In this document: piece by piece, positions 16,357 through 25,683 of the stretch
How the letters are laid out: every line of letters begins with the position of its first letter
How positions within the stretch are numbered: the first letter of the stretch is position 1
DNA from: JALOLG01 sp963776935
GTDB lineage: Bacteria; Actinomycetota; Acidimicrobiia; Acidimicrobiales; Ilumatobacteraceae
NCBI GenBank assembly: GCA_963776935.1
Contig: CAVZOP010000003.1
Span: 62,001 to 126,000, forward strand
Length of the DNA: 64,000 nucleotides
Direction: 5' to 3'
The notes under the pieces: generated by a model
The model's input: only the letters and a program-made list of their open reading frames with translations
Database searches by the model: none
Told to the model about the DNA's origin: nothing
Made by a program: the position numbers and the translations under genes

Positions 16357-18606
16357 CGTGATGTGGCGCACGTCGGCGAGGGCCGACAGGGTGCCGCGCA
16401 TCGCGTTGGCGTGCACCGGCCGGCTGATGAGGTACCCCTGGACGTGCGTGCAGCCGAGCTGGGTCAGGACGTCGAGTTGCTCGATCGTCTCGACCCCCTC
16501 CGCCACGACCTCCATCCCGAGGCTCTCGCCCATCGCCAGGATCGTTCGCACCAGCGCCCGGTCGTGGCCGTCCACGTTGGCGACGTTGTTCACGAACGCC
16601 CGATCGATCTTGATGCGCTGGAGCGGGAAGCGCTGCAGCAACGAGAGTGACGAGTAACCGGTGCCGAAGTCGTCCAGCGCGACACGGACGCCGAGGTCGC
16701 GAAGCTGCTCCAACGTCCGGAGCGTCTGCTCCGGATCGTCGATCATCATCGACTCGGTCACTTCGAGCCAGAGGTTCCGCGCCGGCAGGTGCGACCGGTG
16801 CAGCGCCTCTCGTACGACCGCGTGGAAGCCGTCGCCCTCGAGCTGCTTCGGCGAGACGTTCACCGACATCGTCGAATCCGCCGAACACGTCTCGTTGTCG
16901 ATCCATTGCCGCAGCTGGCTGGTCGCTTCCAGGACCGCCCACGCGCCGAGCCCGACGATCATCCCGCCGTCCTCGGCGATCGGGATGAACTCGGCCGGCG
17001 ACACGTCCGAGCCGTCCTCGCGTCTCCAGCGCATCAACGCTTCGAAGCCCGTCACCAACCCGGTGGTCAGGTCGAGGATCGGCTGGTGATAGAGCTGCAG
17101 CTCATGGCGATCGAGGGCCCGGTGCAAGGCCGTCTCCAGCTCGAGCCGGTGGGCGGCCCGGGCGTGCATCGACTCGTCGAACAAGGCGACACAGTTCCGA
17201 CCGACCGACTTGGCCCGGTACATCGCCGTGTCGGCGCGACGGATCAGGTCGGATGCCGTCGCACCCACGCCGGACTCGAGGGCCGCGACGCCGATGCTCG
17301 CGGTCAGGAACACGTCGCCGGCGGTGAGAGCGAGCGGCTCGCTGAACACCGCCATCAGGCGATCGGCGATCGGCGTCGTGGCGCGGTCGACGACGCGAGT
17401 GGGCTTCAAGATGACGAACTCGTCGCCCGACAGCCGGGCGACGATCGAGTCGTCGGGTGCCGCCGCAGCGAGCCGCGACGCCACGATGCGGAGCGCTTCG
17501 TCGCCGGCACCGTGGCCGAGACTGTCGTTGATGCCCTTGAAGCGGTCGAGGTCGACGAAGTACAGCGTCACCGCGCCGGCGTTCGGCACCGCCAGCAGCA
17601 TGTCGGCGTGCTCGAGGACGACGGTCCGGTTCGGGAGCCCGGTCAGCGGGTCGGATCGAGCCTGGATGACCAGCGCCGCCTGTGCGCGGGCGTTCGCCCG
17701 GACCGAGTACACGACCCGCGTGGTGACCGCACTGGCCAGCACGAACGCCGACACCGCTCGGACGATCACGTCCGCCGTGTTCTCGGGCGAGAAGACGGTG
17801 AGCGCGATCATCGGGATCACCAACGCGAACGTCGTGACGATCAGGCGGCCGAACGGCACCATCTCGACGGACACCGGATTGGCGGCGATGATGCCGGGCA
17901 TCGTGCGGTGGAGGATGGCGCCGGACGCCAGCAAGTAGGCGACGACGTAGCACGCGGTGCCGTACTGCTCGGCACCGGGTGGGACGTGCCCGACGTTCAT
18001 CAACGCGTAGACGAGATCGCCGGCCACACTGCTGAACAGCGCCGCCGTCAGCAGCCACAGCGCAGGTGGTCGGTGCCGTCGCGTGAAGATCAGCGTCGCC
18101 ATCAAGAACAGCAGCACGCACGCTGTGGGCTGCGTGAAGCCGAACAGGACCGCCGCTGGGATCGAGGCGGTGGTGATCGCCAGCACCGGCTGCACGAGGA
18201 ACACCCAGCTCAGGATCCATGCGCCGAGACCGACAATCAGCGCGTCGCCGACGACGCCATCAGAGATCCCGGTGCGGCGGCGGCCGAGCACGATGCCGAT
18301 CGCGGCGATGATGCACAGCGTGCCGATGAGGGCGAACAGCGCCGGGACGAGTGCTTCGTACGACGGCGCATCCGACGAGGTCAGATTGGCGATGAGGTAG
18401 CAGATCCCCACCAGGCCGACGAGGACCAGGAAGCCTCGTTGCAGCCGTCTCGTGCGGGCGACGAAGAGCGTGACGACCACCAGTTGGAGCATGCCGACGA
18501 CGTACAGCGGATCCGCCACCGCCGGCCCGCCCACCATCGAGGCGACGCCGAACACGACTGCCAGCGCGACGAAGCATCGGCTCGTGGTTGTGTTAACGGA
18601 TGCCAT
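16345..18606 (-). CDS. Membrane GGDEF-EAL protein (c-di-GMP turnover)
   Basis: 753 residues from an ATG at 18606. The first 300 residues contain about eight or nine hydrophobic helices. Then comes a GGDEF domain whose signature is LSGDEF rather than GGDEF, with the upstream DRFKGINDSLGH segment intact. The EAL domain has FEALMRW, DDFGTGYSSL, KIDRAFV and AEGVET, so the phosphodiesterase residues are complete. The cyclase could still be active because S/A-GDEF variants exist, but c-di-GMP degradation is the safer prediction. It is transcribed away from a GNAT-like gene with a 147-base divergent promoter region. Confidence 0.9.
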   Translation of the reverse strand: MASVNTTTSRCFVALAVVFGVASMVGGPAVADPLYVVGMLQLVVVTLFVARTRRLQRGFLVLVGLVGICYLIANLTSSDAPSYEALVPALFALIGTLCIIAAIGIVLGRRRTGISDGVVGDALIVGLGAWILSWVFLVQPVLAITTASIPAAVLFGFTQPTACVLLFLMATLIFTRRHRPPALWLLTAALFSSVAGDLVYALMNVGHVPPGAEQYGTACYVVAYLLASGAILHRTMPGIIAANPVSVEMVPFGRLIVTTFALVIPMIALTVFSPENTADVIVRAVSAFVLASAVTTRVVYSVRANARAQAALVIQARSDPLTGLPNRTVVLEHADMLLAVPNAGAVTLYFVDLDRFKGINDSLGHGAGDEALRIVASRLAAAAPDDSIVARLSGDEFVILKPTRVVDRATTPIADRLMAVFSEPLALTAGDVFLTASIGVAALESGVGATASDLIRRADTAMYRAKSVGRNCVALFDESMHARAAHRLELETALHRALDRHELQLYHQPILDLTTGLVTGFEALMRWRREDGSDVSPAEFIPIAEDGGMIVGLGAWAVLEATSQLRQWIDNETCSADSTMSVNVSPKQLEGDGFHAVVREALHRSHLPARNLWLEVTESMMIDDPEQTLRTLEQLRDLGVRVALDDFGTGYSSLSLLQRFPLQRIKIDRAFVNNVANVDGHDRALVRTILAMGESLGMEVVAEGVETIEQLDVLTQLGCTHVQGYLISRPVHANAMRGTLSALADVRHITSVR

Positions 18607-18753
18607 GTGAATGGTGAACCTTTCGACACGGCGGTTTTGCCCCACGGTGCGCTCGGTATGGTCTTCGGCGTGCAGGTCACGAATCTGAAGTGTGGGCGGA
18701 GCCCCGTCGGGTCGGTAAACGCACGTCGTCGCCGATTTCGGATGCGCTGACGC

Positions 18754-19359
18754 GTGTTCGTCACCCAGCACGCAGGAGTCTGGGATCGCACTCTGCTCGA
18801 CCAGTTGTGGAGCCTGTACGAGGCCGCGTACGAGCCGATGGCCGAGGCCGCCGTCACGCGCGAACTGTTGCTGCGTACGGAGTTCGACGAAGTGCTCCGC
18901 GATTCGACGTTCCGGATCTGGTTGCTCTGGGAGGGCGAGGACCCCGTCGCGATGTGCGTTATCGCGACCGATATCACGCGCAGCCGCTACCTCAGCACCG
19001 CCTACTTCGAGTCGCACTATCCCTCGCACGTCCGCAACGGCACCGTGCACTACATCTATTGGCTCGTCGTCCACCCCGGTCACGCGGCCCGTGGCACGAT
19101 CATCCGGCTCGCCAAGGAATGCCTCCGCCTCGAGGCCGAGGATGGGGCGTTGTTGGTGTTCGACACACCAGCGAAGAACGAGCGATCGGCGAACGGCGGA
19201 TTCGCCCGGATGATGGAGCGTCTCGCCAAGATGGTCGGCGCGCCCGCACCGGTGCAGCTGCTCGAGGTGCAGCGCTACTACGCCATCGACCTGTCTGCAG
19301 CCGGGGTGCGCGATGCCCCGCTGTACACGTCGGAGTTCGAGCTCACCGCGGTTCTGTGA
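18754..19359 (+). CDS. GNAT-like hypothetical protein
   Basis: 201 residues from a GTG. The central strand-turn HYIYWLVVHPGHAARGTIIRLAK resembles the beta4-turn-helix of GNAT enzymes (VHPxxRGxG), with an incomplete motif: the usual Gly-x-Gly/Ala is ARGTI. The N-terminal DQLWSLYEAAYEPMAEAAVTRE and the C-terminal VQRYYAIDLS also fit that fold loosely. I do not recognise a specific family. Divergent from the GGDEF-EAL gene and followed 68 bases later by the helicase gene on the same strand. Confidence 0.6.
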   Translation: MFVTQHAGVWDRTLLDQLWSLYEAAYEPMAEAAVTRELLLRTEFDEVLRDSTFRIWLLWEGEDPVAMCVIATDITRSRYLSTAYFESHYPSHVRNGTVHYIYWLVVHPGHAARGTIIRLAKECLRLEAEDGALLVFDTPAKNERSANGGFARMMERLAKMVGAPAPVQLLEVQRYYAIDLSAAGVRDAPLYTSEFELTAVL

Positions 19360-19427
19360 GGCCCGGGCCGACGAGGCCGGCACGTGTCCCGCCGGTTGTC
19401 ATACCCGGTTCATAGGATGGCCGTGCG

Positions 19428-22400
19428 ATGCCGCACACGTCCCAGTCAGAGTCGTTCTCGGTCGACGAACACCACCCCGATCCGGCCGGTGCCGAGCCCG
19501 ACATGGCCGGACTCAACCCGGATCAGCTCGATGCTGTCGTGCACGGCGGCGGACCGCTGCTCGTCGTCGCCGGGGCCGGATCCGGCAAGACGAGGGTGCT
19601 CACGCACCGCATCGCCCACCTGATCCACGAGGGCACGCACCCCTCACGGATCCTGGCCATCACGTTCACGAACAAGGCCGCGGCCGAGATGCGTGAGCGG
19701 GTCGGGCATCTCGTCGGTCCGGTCGTCAAGACGATGTGGGTGTCGACGTTCCACTCGGCGTGTGTTCGCATCTTGCGCGCCGACGGCGACCGGCTCGGCT
19801 ACCCGCGGCAGTTCTCGATCTACGACCAGGCCGACTCCGTGCGACTCACCGGCTACGTGATCCGCGACCTCGGGCTCGACGCCAAGCGCTTCACGCCAAG
19901 GGGCGTCCACGCCGTGATCTCGCTTCGCAAGAACGAGCTCGTCAGCCCCGACGATGCGGCCGCCAACGCAGCCAACATCTTCGACCGCAAGCACGCCGAT
20001 GTGTACCGCGAGTACCAATCGCGCCTCGAGCGGGCGGGTGCGATGGACTTCGACGACCTGCTCACCAACGTCGTGCGCCTGTTCCGTGAGCACCCCGATG
20101 TCCTCGAGCGTTACCGAGAGCGCTTCGAGCACATCCTCGTCGACGAGTACCAGGACACCAACCAGGCCCAGAACGAGATCGTCCTCCTCCTCGCCGGCGG
20201 CCACCAGAACGTCTGCGTAGTGGGAGACACCGATCAATGCTTGCCGCCCGGGTCGATGGTCACGACCCCCAGCGGGCGACGGCCGATCGAGACGTTGGGG
20301 ATCGGCGACTTCGTGGTCGGCGCCGGCGGATCGTCGCACGCGATCTCGGCGCCTATCGCGCACGTCCATGAGGGCCGCTACGAAGGCCATCTCGTCAGAG
20401 TTCGTGCGGGTGACCGCCAGCTCCTGGCGACCCCGCATCATCTCGTGCCGGCGCGCCTCGTCCCGACGAGTGGCACGTATCTGGTGTACCTCATGTGGCG
20501 CGCCGATCGTGGTTGGCGAATCGGTCGCACCGTGGGTGCTCGACCTACGGGGGTCGATCAGCTCAAACACGGGCTCTTCGTGCGAACGAATCAAGAGCAC
20601 GCCGATGCGGCGTGGATCCTGAAGATCTGCGATTCGGTCGCCGAGGCTGCGTACTTCGAGTCCTGGTTCGCTGCCGAGTACGGGCTACCGACAACGTGCT
20701 TTCACACGATCGGTCGGGAACTCGCGATGGACGACGAGTGGATCGCGCGTTTGTACCGTTCGATCGATACTGATTCGCGCGCCAAGTTGCTCATGGAGGA
20801 ACGACTGCTTCATCGCGATTTCCCGCATCACCGCCCACAGAACGGGATCCGCCGGTCGACGATCAATCTCACGATGTTCTCCGATCGACGTTCCGCGGTC
20901 GGGTACCACCGCGTTCAGTGGTCGTCGAATCGGACGGACGTCGCAGACCGGCTCGTGTCGGCTGGCGTGACTCTTCGACAGAGCAAGCATCGAAGCGTTC
21001 GCTACGAGACCGTGTTCAAGGACTATCGGCGGGCGCTCGCGGACGCGAAGCGGGTCGCCGAGTTGGGTGGGCTCGAGGTCCGTCGACGGATGAGCCACGA
21101 CGGGGACACTTTCGATCTATTCCCGGTTGCGCACCTTCATCGAGGCATGGAAATCCTCGTCGAACGTGACGGCAAACTCATCGTGGCGACGATCGATGCG
21201 GTGTCGTTCGAGCCCTACTCGGGGCCGGTTTACGACCTCGAGGTCGATGTGGCGCACACGTACGTTGCGAATGGCGTGCTCGTGCACAACAGCGTCTACA
21301 AGTTTCGGGGGGCCGACTTTCGCAACATCCTGCAGTTCGAGGACGCGTTTCCGGACGTCACGACGATCGTGCTCGACCAGAACTACCGCAGCACGCAGAA
21401 CATCCTCGACGCCGCCAACGCGGTGATCGCCAACAACCTCGAACGCAAGCCGAAGTCGCTGTGGACCGATTCCGGTCAGGGCGACCGCATCGTGCGCTAC
21501 CACGCCGAAGACGAGGGCGACGAGGCCACGTGGGTGGCCGGCACGGCCTCCCAGCTCCACGCCGACGACGCCGTCAACTGGCGCGAGATCGCCGTCTTGT
21601 ACCGGACGAACGCGCAGAGTCGCGTGATCGAGGAGGCGTTCATGCGCCTCGGAGTGCCGTACAAGGTGGTCGGCGGCACCCGCTTCTACGACCGGCGCGA
21701 GGTCAAGGACGCGATGGCGTACCTGCGGGCGGTCGTCAACCCCGTCGACGAGGTGAGCGTCAAGCGGGTCCTGAACGTGCCGAAGCGCGGCGTCGGCGAC
21801 GCGAGCATCGCCAAGCTCGACGCGTTCGCGGCGGCCGAGGCGATCCCGTTCCTCGACGCCATGCGCCGGGCCGACGAGGCCGGCGTCACCGGCCCGGCCG
21901 TGCGCGGCATCGCCGCCTTCGTCGACCTGCTCGACCGACTCGGCGAGCTCGCCGGCAGCGATGGTGTCGGTCCCGGCGACCTCCTGCAGACTGCGATCGA
22001 GGAGTCCGGGTACCTGGGCGAGCTCGAAGCCGAGGACACGGTCGAGGCGCACGGGCGCATCGAGAACCTGGGCGAGCTGGTCGGATCCGCACGCGAGTTC
22101 ACGGTGCTCGACGAGTTCCTGGAACAGGTGTCGCTGGTGGCCGACACCGACGACCTCGACGACGACGATCAGGCCGTGTTGATGACGTTGCACTCGGCGA
22201 AGGGGCTCGAGTTCCCGGTCGTGTTCCTGGTCGGTGTGGAGGAGGGGATCTTCCCGCACGTGCGCGCCCTCACCGAGCCCGACGAGATGGAGGAGGAGCG
22301 CCGGCTCGCCTACGTCGGCATCACCCGGGCGATGCGGCGGCTGTACCTCTCGCACGCGTGGAGCCGGATGCTGTTCGGCAGCACCCAGTACAACCCGCCG

Positions 22401-22826
22401 TCGCGATTCTTCGACGAGATCCCCGCCGAGCTCGTCGAGTCGACCGGCAACGTCACCGGGCGTTCGTCGTACGGTCGTCAGAGCTATCGCCAGCGCGACG
22501 ATCGCCGCGCCATGGATCGGGGCGACCCGCCGCCGTACCGTCGACGGGGGATAGCGGGCGACGACGACCAGACGAGCGACGCGCATCGTGAGCGTGTGGT
22601 CGACGCCGCGCTCGCGGCCGGCCGACGAACAACGCTGCAGCCGTCGAACGCGCAGGACCTCGGGCTCCACATCGGCGACGACGTCGAGCACCCGGCGTTC
22701 GGCGAAGGGGTCATCATCGACATCTCCGGCGCGGGCGAGAAGGCCGAAGCGGTCATCAACTTCGCCGGCGTGGGAACCAAGCACCTGGCGCTGGCGTGGG
22801 CGCCGCTCAAGAAGCTCCACCGCTGA
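19428..22826 (+). CDS. pcrA: PcrA/UvrD-type DNA helicase containing an intein
   Basis: The precursor is 1132 residues: 270 N-extein, 351 intein and 511 C-extein, giving a 781-residue mature SF1 helicase. Extein motifs are all present: Walker A GAGSGKT (49-55), motif Ia ITFTNKAA, DEYQDTNQAQ (motif II, about 238-247), motif III VVGDTDQ then SVYKFRGADF, motif IV LDQNYRST, motif V LMTLHSAKGLEF and motif VI YVGITRA. The C-terminal domain (DVEHPAFGEGVI) is the usual PcrA RNA-polymerase/UvrB-interacting Tudor-like region. The intein sits inside motif III, so activity depends on splicing. Product: unwinding in repair and replication restart. Confidence 0.93.
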   Translation: MPHTSQSESFSVDEHHPDPAGAEPDMAGLNPDQLDAVVHGGGPLLVVAGAGSGKTRVLTHRIAHLIHEGTHPSRILAITFTNKAAAEMRERVGHLVGPVVKTMWVSTFHSACVRILRADGDRLGYPRQFSIYDQADSVRLTGYVIRDLGLDAKRFTPRGVHAVISLRKNELVSPDDAAANAANIFDRKHADVYREYQSRLERAGAMDFDDLLTNVVRLFREHPDVLERYRERFEHILVDEYQDTNQAQNEIVLLLAGGHQNVCVVGDTDQCLPPGSMVTTPSGRRPIETLGIGDFVVGAGGSSHAISAPIAHVHEGRYEGHLVRVRAGDRQLLATPHHLVPARLVPTSGTYLVYLMWRADRGWRIGRTVGARPTGVDQLKHGLFVRTNQEHADAAWILKICDSVAEAAYFESWFAAEYGLPTTCFHTIGRELAMDDEWIARLYRSIDTDSRAKLLMEERLLHRDFPHHRPQNGIRRSTINLTMFSDRRSAVGYHRVQWSSNRTDVADRLVSAGVTLRQSKHRSVRYETVFKDYRRALADAKRVAELGGLEVRRRMSHDGDTFDLFPVAHLHRGMEILVERDGKLIVATIDAVSFEPYSGPVYDLEVDVAHTYVANGVLVHNSVYKFRGADFRNILQFEDAFPDVTTIVLDQNYRSTQNILDAANAVIANNLERKPKSLWTDSGQGDRIVRYHAEDEGDEATWVAGTASQLHADDAVNWREIAVLYRTNAQSRVIEEAFMRLGVPYKVVGGTRFYDRREVKDAMAYLRAVVNPVDEVSVKRVLNVPKRGVGDASIAKLDAFAAAEAIPFLDAMRRADEAGVTGPAVRGIAAFVDLLDRLGELAGSDGVGPGDLLQTAIEESGYLGELEAEDTVEAHGRIENLGELVGSAREFTVLDEFLEQVSLVADTDDLDDDDQAVLMTLHSAKGLEFPVVFLVGVEEGIFPHVRALTEPDEMEEERRLAYVGITRAMRRLYLSHAWSRMLFGSTQYNPPSRFFDEIPAELVESTGNVTGRSSYGRQSYRQRDDRRAMDRGDPPPYRRRGIAGDDDQTSDAHRERVVDAALAAGRRTTLQPSNAQDLGLHIGDDVEHPAFGEGVIIDISGAGEKAEAVINFAGVGTKHLALAWAPLKKLHR
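20238..21290 (+). mobile_element. Intein in helicase motif III, with a GIY-YIG-like insert
   Basis: 351 residues from Cys271 (CLPPGSMV) to Asn621 (VANGVLVHN), followed by Ser622 as the nucleophile. Block A is C1 with a typical start, block B is ATPHHLV (the His used in N-S shift), block F is VYDLEVDVAHTYVANG and block G is VLVHN-S. The insert has YLVYLM with RIGRT nine residues further (compare GIY...YIG) and a conserved EAAYFESWFAAEYGLP segment, suggesting a GIY-YIG-type homing nuclease rather than LAGLIDADG. The insert codes with a lower G+C than the exteins, as expected for a mobile element. Similar inteins occur at this site in actinobacterial UvrD proteins as far as I recall. Confidence 0.88.
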
Positions 22827-22845
22827 CCGAACCGGGTCCGTGCCC

Positions 22846-22997
22846 GAATCCGCACAGAACGGCAGCGCGCTCTGACGGTGGTGCACGGACCCGTACAGAA
22901 CGATTCGGGCGCCGTCGCCGGGCGGGGCCCCGCGTGTCTGAAATCGAACAGAACGATTTGCCGCGCCGACGGTGGTGCACGAGATCGAACAGAACGA
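22846..22997. repeat. Intergenic repeat cluster (family B) after the helicase gene
   Basis: Contains GAATCCGCACAGAACG at 22846-22861, an exact inverted copy of 9796-9811. GTACAGAACGATTC, ATCGAACAGAACGAT and ATCGAACAGAACGAC follow, with GGTGGTGCACGGA and GGTGGTGCACGAG between them. Copies are not exact tandem. No coding capacity with recognisable motifs. It may act as transcription terminator/REP-type element. Confidence 0.6.
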
Positions 22998-23073
22998 CCG
23001 GGCGCGACAGCCGGGGCCTCGGCACCGGGGCGTCGTCGGCGGTACCAATCCGGACGTGCTTGAATTCGGGGCG

Positions 23074-23502
23074 ATGAAGGCAGCGATCCTGGCCGAGAGC
23101 CTGACGGGGAACACGTGGAAGGCCGCCGAGATGATCGGGGCCAACCTCCAGCAGGAGGGCTGGACGATCACCGGGCTCTCGAAGGTCAAAGCACCTGACC
23201 ACGCCTCGATCCAGGCGGCCGACATCGTCCTCATCGGAACATGGACGCACGGACTGTTCGTCGTCGGTCAAGCGCCGTGGTCGGCGGCTGCGATCTCGAA
23301 CCTGCCGGCGATGCGCGGGAAGCAGGCGGCGGTGTTCCTCACGTTCGCGCTCAACGCGGGCAAGAGCCTCGAACGCCTGAGCAGCGCCGTCGCGGCCACC
23401 GGCGCCGACGTGATCGGCGGGCTCGAGATCAAGCGCAACTTCCTCGAGCAACACACCGAAGCGTTCGCGAGTCGGCTGATCGGTGCCGTCGAGTCAGCCT
23501 GA
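23074..23502 (+). CDS. Flavodoxin-like protein
   Basis: 142 residues from an ATG at 23074, chosen because the region before it is repeat sequence. The FMN-phosphate loop is SLTGNT (9-14), preceded by the hydrophobic strand MKAAILAE. The second strand VLIGTWTHGLFVVG and the AVFLTFALNAG strand complete a short flavodoxin fold. It probably carries electrons in the cytosol; the partner is unknown. The start is convergent with the end of the EF-G2 gene. Confidence 0.82.
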   Translation: MKAAILAESLTGNTWKAAEMIGANLQQEGWTITGLSKVKAPDHASIQAADIVLIGTWTHGLFVVGQAPWSAAAISNLPAMRGKQAAVFLTFALNAGKSLERLSSAVAATGADVIGGLEIKRNFLEQHTEAFASRLIGAVESA

Positions 23503-23533
23503 CCCGACGGCCACGGGTACCGACACCGGCGAA

Positions 23534-25612
23534 TCAGCTCGCCGCGGCCGCCTTCGTCACCGATTGCACGAGGTGGCTCGGCAGCACGTCGTAGTGGTCG
23601 TGGTGGCTCCAGAACGTGCCCCGCCCGGCGGTCATCGCCCGCAGATCCATCGCGTAGCGCTGGAGCTCGGCGGTGGGCACGTGGGCGGTGATCACCTGGT
23701 AGCCGTGACCGTCGACGTCGCTGCCGACGATGCGTCCGCGGCGGGTACTCACATCGCTCAACACGTCGCCCTGGAGATCGGTCGGCACGGTGACGGTGAG
23801 AACCGAGATCGGCTCGAGGATGACCGGCGTCGCGTGCGTCACGGCCTCGCGGAAACCCTGCGCGGCGGCCGTCTTGAACGCCATGTCGGACGAGTCGACC
23901 GAGTGGGTCTTGCCGTCGTAGCACTCGACGCGCACGTCGACCACCGGGAACCCGTGAGCGCCGCCGGTCGCCGCCGCTTCCTCGACGCCCTTGTTGACGG
24001 CGGCGATGTAGTTCTTCGGGATCGCGCCGCCGACGACGGCGTCGACGAACTGAAAGCCGTCGCCGCGACCGAGCGGCGCCACGCGCAGGTTGGCGACCGC
24101 ATACTGGCCGTGCCCGCCGGACTGCTTCTTCACCTTGCCCTCGGCCTGACCCGACGACAGGATCGTCTCTCGGTACGCGACCCGGACCTCCTCGGTGGCC
24201 ACGTGAACACCGAACTTGCGCTCGAGTCGGGCGAGGGCGACGGCGACGTGGATGTCGCCGACACCGCGGAGCACGGTCTGGTGCGTCTCGTCGTGGAACC
24301 CGACCACGAGTGCCGGATCCTCGACCACGAGCCGTTGCAGCGCGCCCGACAACTTGTCGTCGTCGGACTGCGTCACCGGCTTCAGCGCCACTCCATAGCC
24401 GGCCGCAGGCGGCGCGAGCGGTGGCACCCGCACCGGCTTGCCCTTCGGCGCGAGCGTGCTGCCGGTGCCGGCCGACACGAGCTTCGACACACCACCGATG
24501 TCGCCGGCGACGAGGCGGCTGGCGTCGATGTGCTCGCTGCCGCGGAGGTGGAACAAGCCGTGCATCCGCTCCACGGTCCCGCTCGCCGCCTCGACGAGGT
24601 GGTCGTCGTTGCGGATCGTGCCGGACAGGACCTTGAACAGCGAGATCTGGCCGACGTACTGATCGGCGACCGTCTTGAAGACGTACGCGAGCGGATCGCC
24701 GGCAGCGTCGGCGTTGACGTCGATGTCGTTGCCACCCGCGACGACCTTCGACGGCCGGTCCGCCGGCGACGGGCCGAGCTCGCAGATGAAGTCGGCGAGT
24801 CGGTCGACGCCGACGCCCGTGAAACCGGAACCGACGAGCACCGGGAACTCGGAGCATTCGAGCACCTCGTGGGCGAGCGTGCGCTCGAGGTCGGCGATCG
24901 TCGGGATCTCGCCGGTGAGGTACTTCTCGAGCTGCTCGTCGTCGCCCGACACGATCTCTTCGATGAGCTCGTCGTGCAGGCGGTGCTCCTCGTCGGCGAT
25001 GTCACCGGGGAGCGGTGCCTTGTGGTGCCGGCCGTCGGGCTCGTACTCGAGCGCCTCCTCGGTGAGCACGTCGGCCACGCCGTGGAACGCCTCCTCCTCG
25101 CCGAGCGGCAGTTCGAGCGGCGCGCAACCTTGGCCGAAGACTCGCCGCAGCTGGGCGAGCACGGCGTGGAAGTCGGCACGGTGCTTGTCCTCGCGGGTCA
25201 CGAAGATCATCCGCGGCAGGCCGAGCGCGGCGCACTTGCGCCATGCGCTCTCGGTGCCGACTTCGATCCCGTCGACGGCGCTGGTCACGATGATCGCCAG
25301 GTCGGCGACCGACAGCGCGGCGTCGACATCGGCCACGAAATCGGGGTAGCCGGGGGTGTCGATCAGGTTGATCTGGTACGTGTTGCCGTCGCTCGCCTGC
25401 CACTCGAACGGCGCGATCGCCAGCGAGATCGACATCCGGCGGGCGATCTCCTCCGGCTCGGTGTCGGTGATCGTGTTGCCGTCCTCGATCGTGCCGGCCC
25501 GCGTGGTGACGCCGGCACGATGCAACAGCGCCTCGGCCAACGTGGTCTTTCCCACTCCGCCGTGCCCAACCAGCGCGACGTTGCGGATCCTGTCGGTCGG
25601 GTGTTGCTGCAT
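23534..25612 (-). CDS. fusA2: Elongation factor G-like GTPase (EF-G2 type)
   Basis: 692 residues from ATG 25612; the in-frame extension upstream has no homology. The P-loop is GHGGVGKT (16-23) and G3 is DTPGYPDF. The specificity motif NKxD is replaced by TRED in TREDKHRADF, a known feature of EF-G2-type paralogues to the best of my memory. Domains II-V follow, ending with the domain V sequence HVPTAELQRYAMDLRAMTAGRGTF. It is a paralogue of translocase EF-G with a less clear role, often linked to ribosome recycling or slow translation. Confidence 0.85.
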   Translation of the reverse strand: MQQHPTDRIRNVALVGHGGVGKTTLAEALLHRAGVTTRAGTIEDGNTITDTEPEEIARRMSISLAIAPFEWQASDGNTYQINLIDTPGYPDFVADVDAALSVADLAIIVTSAVDGIEVGTESAWRKCAALGLPRMIFVTREDKHRADFHAVLAQLRRVFGQGCAPLELPLGEEEAFHGVADVLTEEALEYEPDGRHHKAPLPGDIADEEHRLHDELIEEIVSGDDEQLEKYLTGEIPTIADLERTLAHEVLECSEFPVLVGSGFTGVGVDRLADFICELGPSPADRPSKVVAGGNDIDVNADAAGDPLAYVFKTVADQYVGQISLFKVLSGTIRNDDHLVEAASGTVERMHGLFHLRGSEHIDASRLVAGDIGGVSKLVSAGTGSTLAPKGKPVRVPPLAPPAAGYGVALKPVTQSDDDKLSGALQRLVVEDPALVVGFHDETHQTVLRGVGDIHVAVALARLERKFGVHVATEEVRVAYRETILSSGQAEGKVKKQSGGHGQYAVANLRVAPLGRGDGFQFVDAVVGGAIPKNYIAAVNKGVEEAAATGGAHGFPVVDVRVECYDGKTHSVDSSDMAFKTAAAQGFREAVTHATPVILEPISVLTVTVPTDLQGDVLSDVSTRRGRIVGSDVDGHGYQVITAHVPTAELQRYAMDLRAMTAGRGTFWSHHDHYDVLPSHLVQSVTKAAAAS

Positions 25613-25683
25613 TCGACCTCCGGTTCGTTCAGCTCGTCCCCCGCCCGACTCTAGTGAGCCGCGCCGACCGCGCAATCAGGCGG

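Noticed and set aside
16789..18750. 653-residue open frame on the plus strand
   Set aside because: Antisense of the GGDEF-EAL gene; Arg/His/Asp-rich without motifs.
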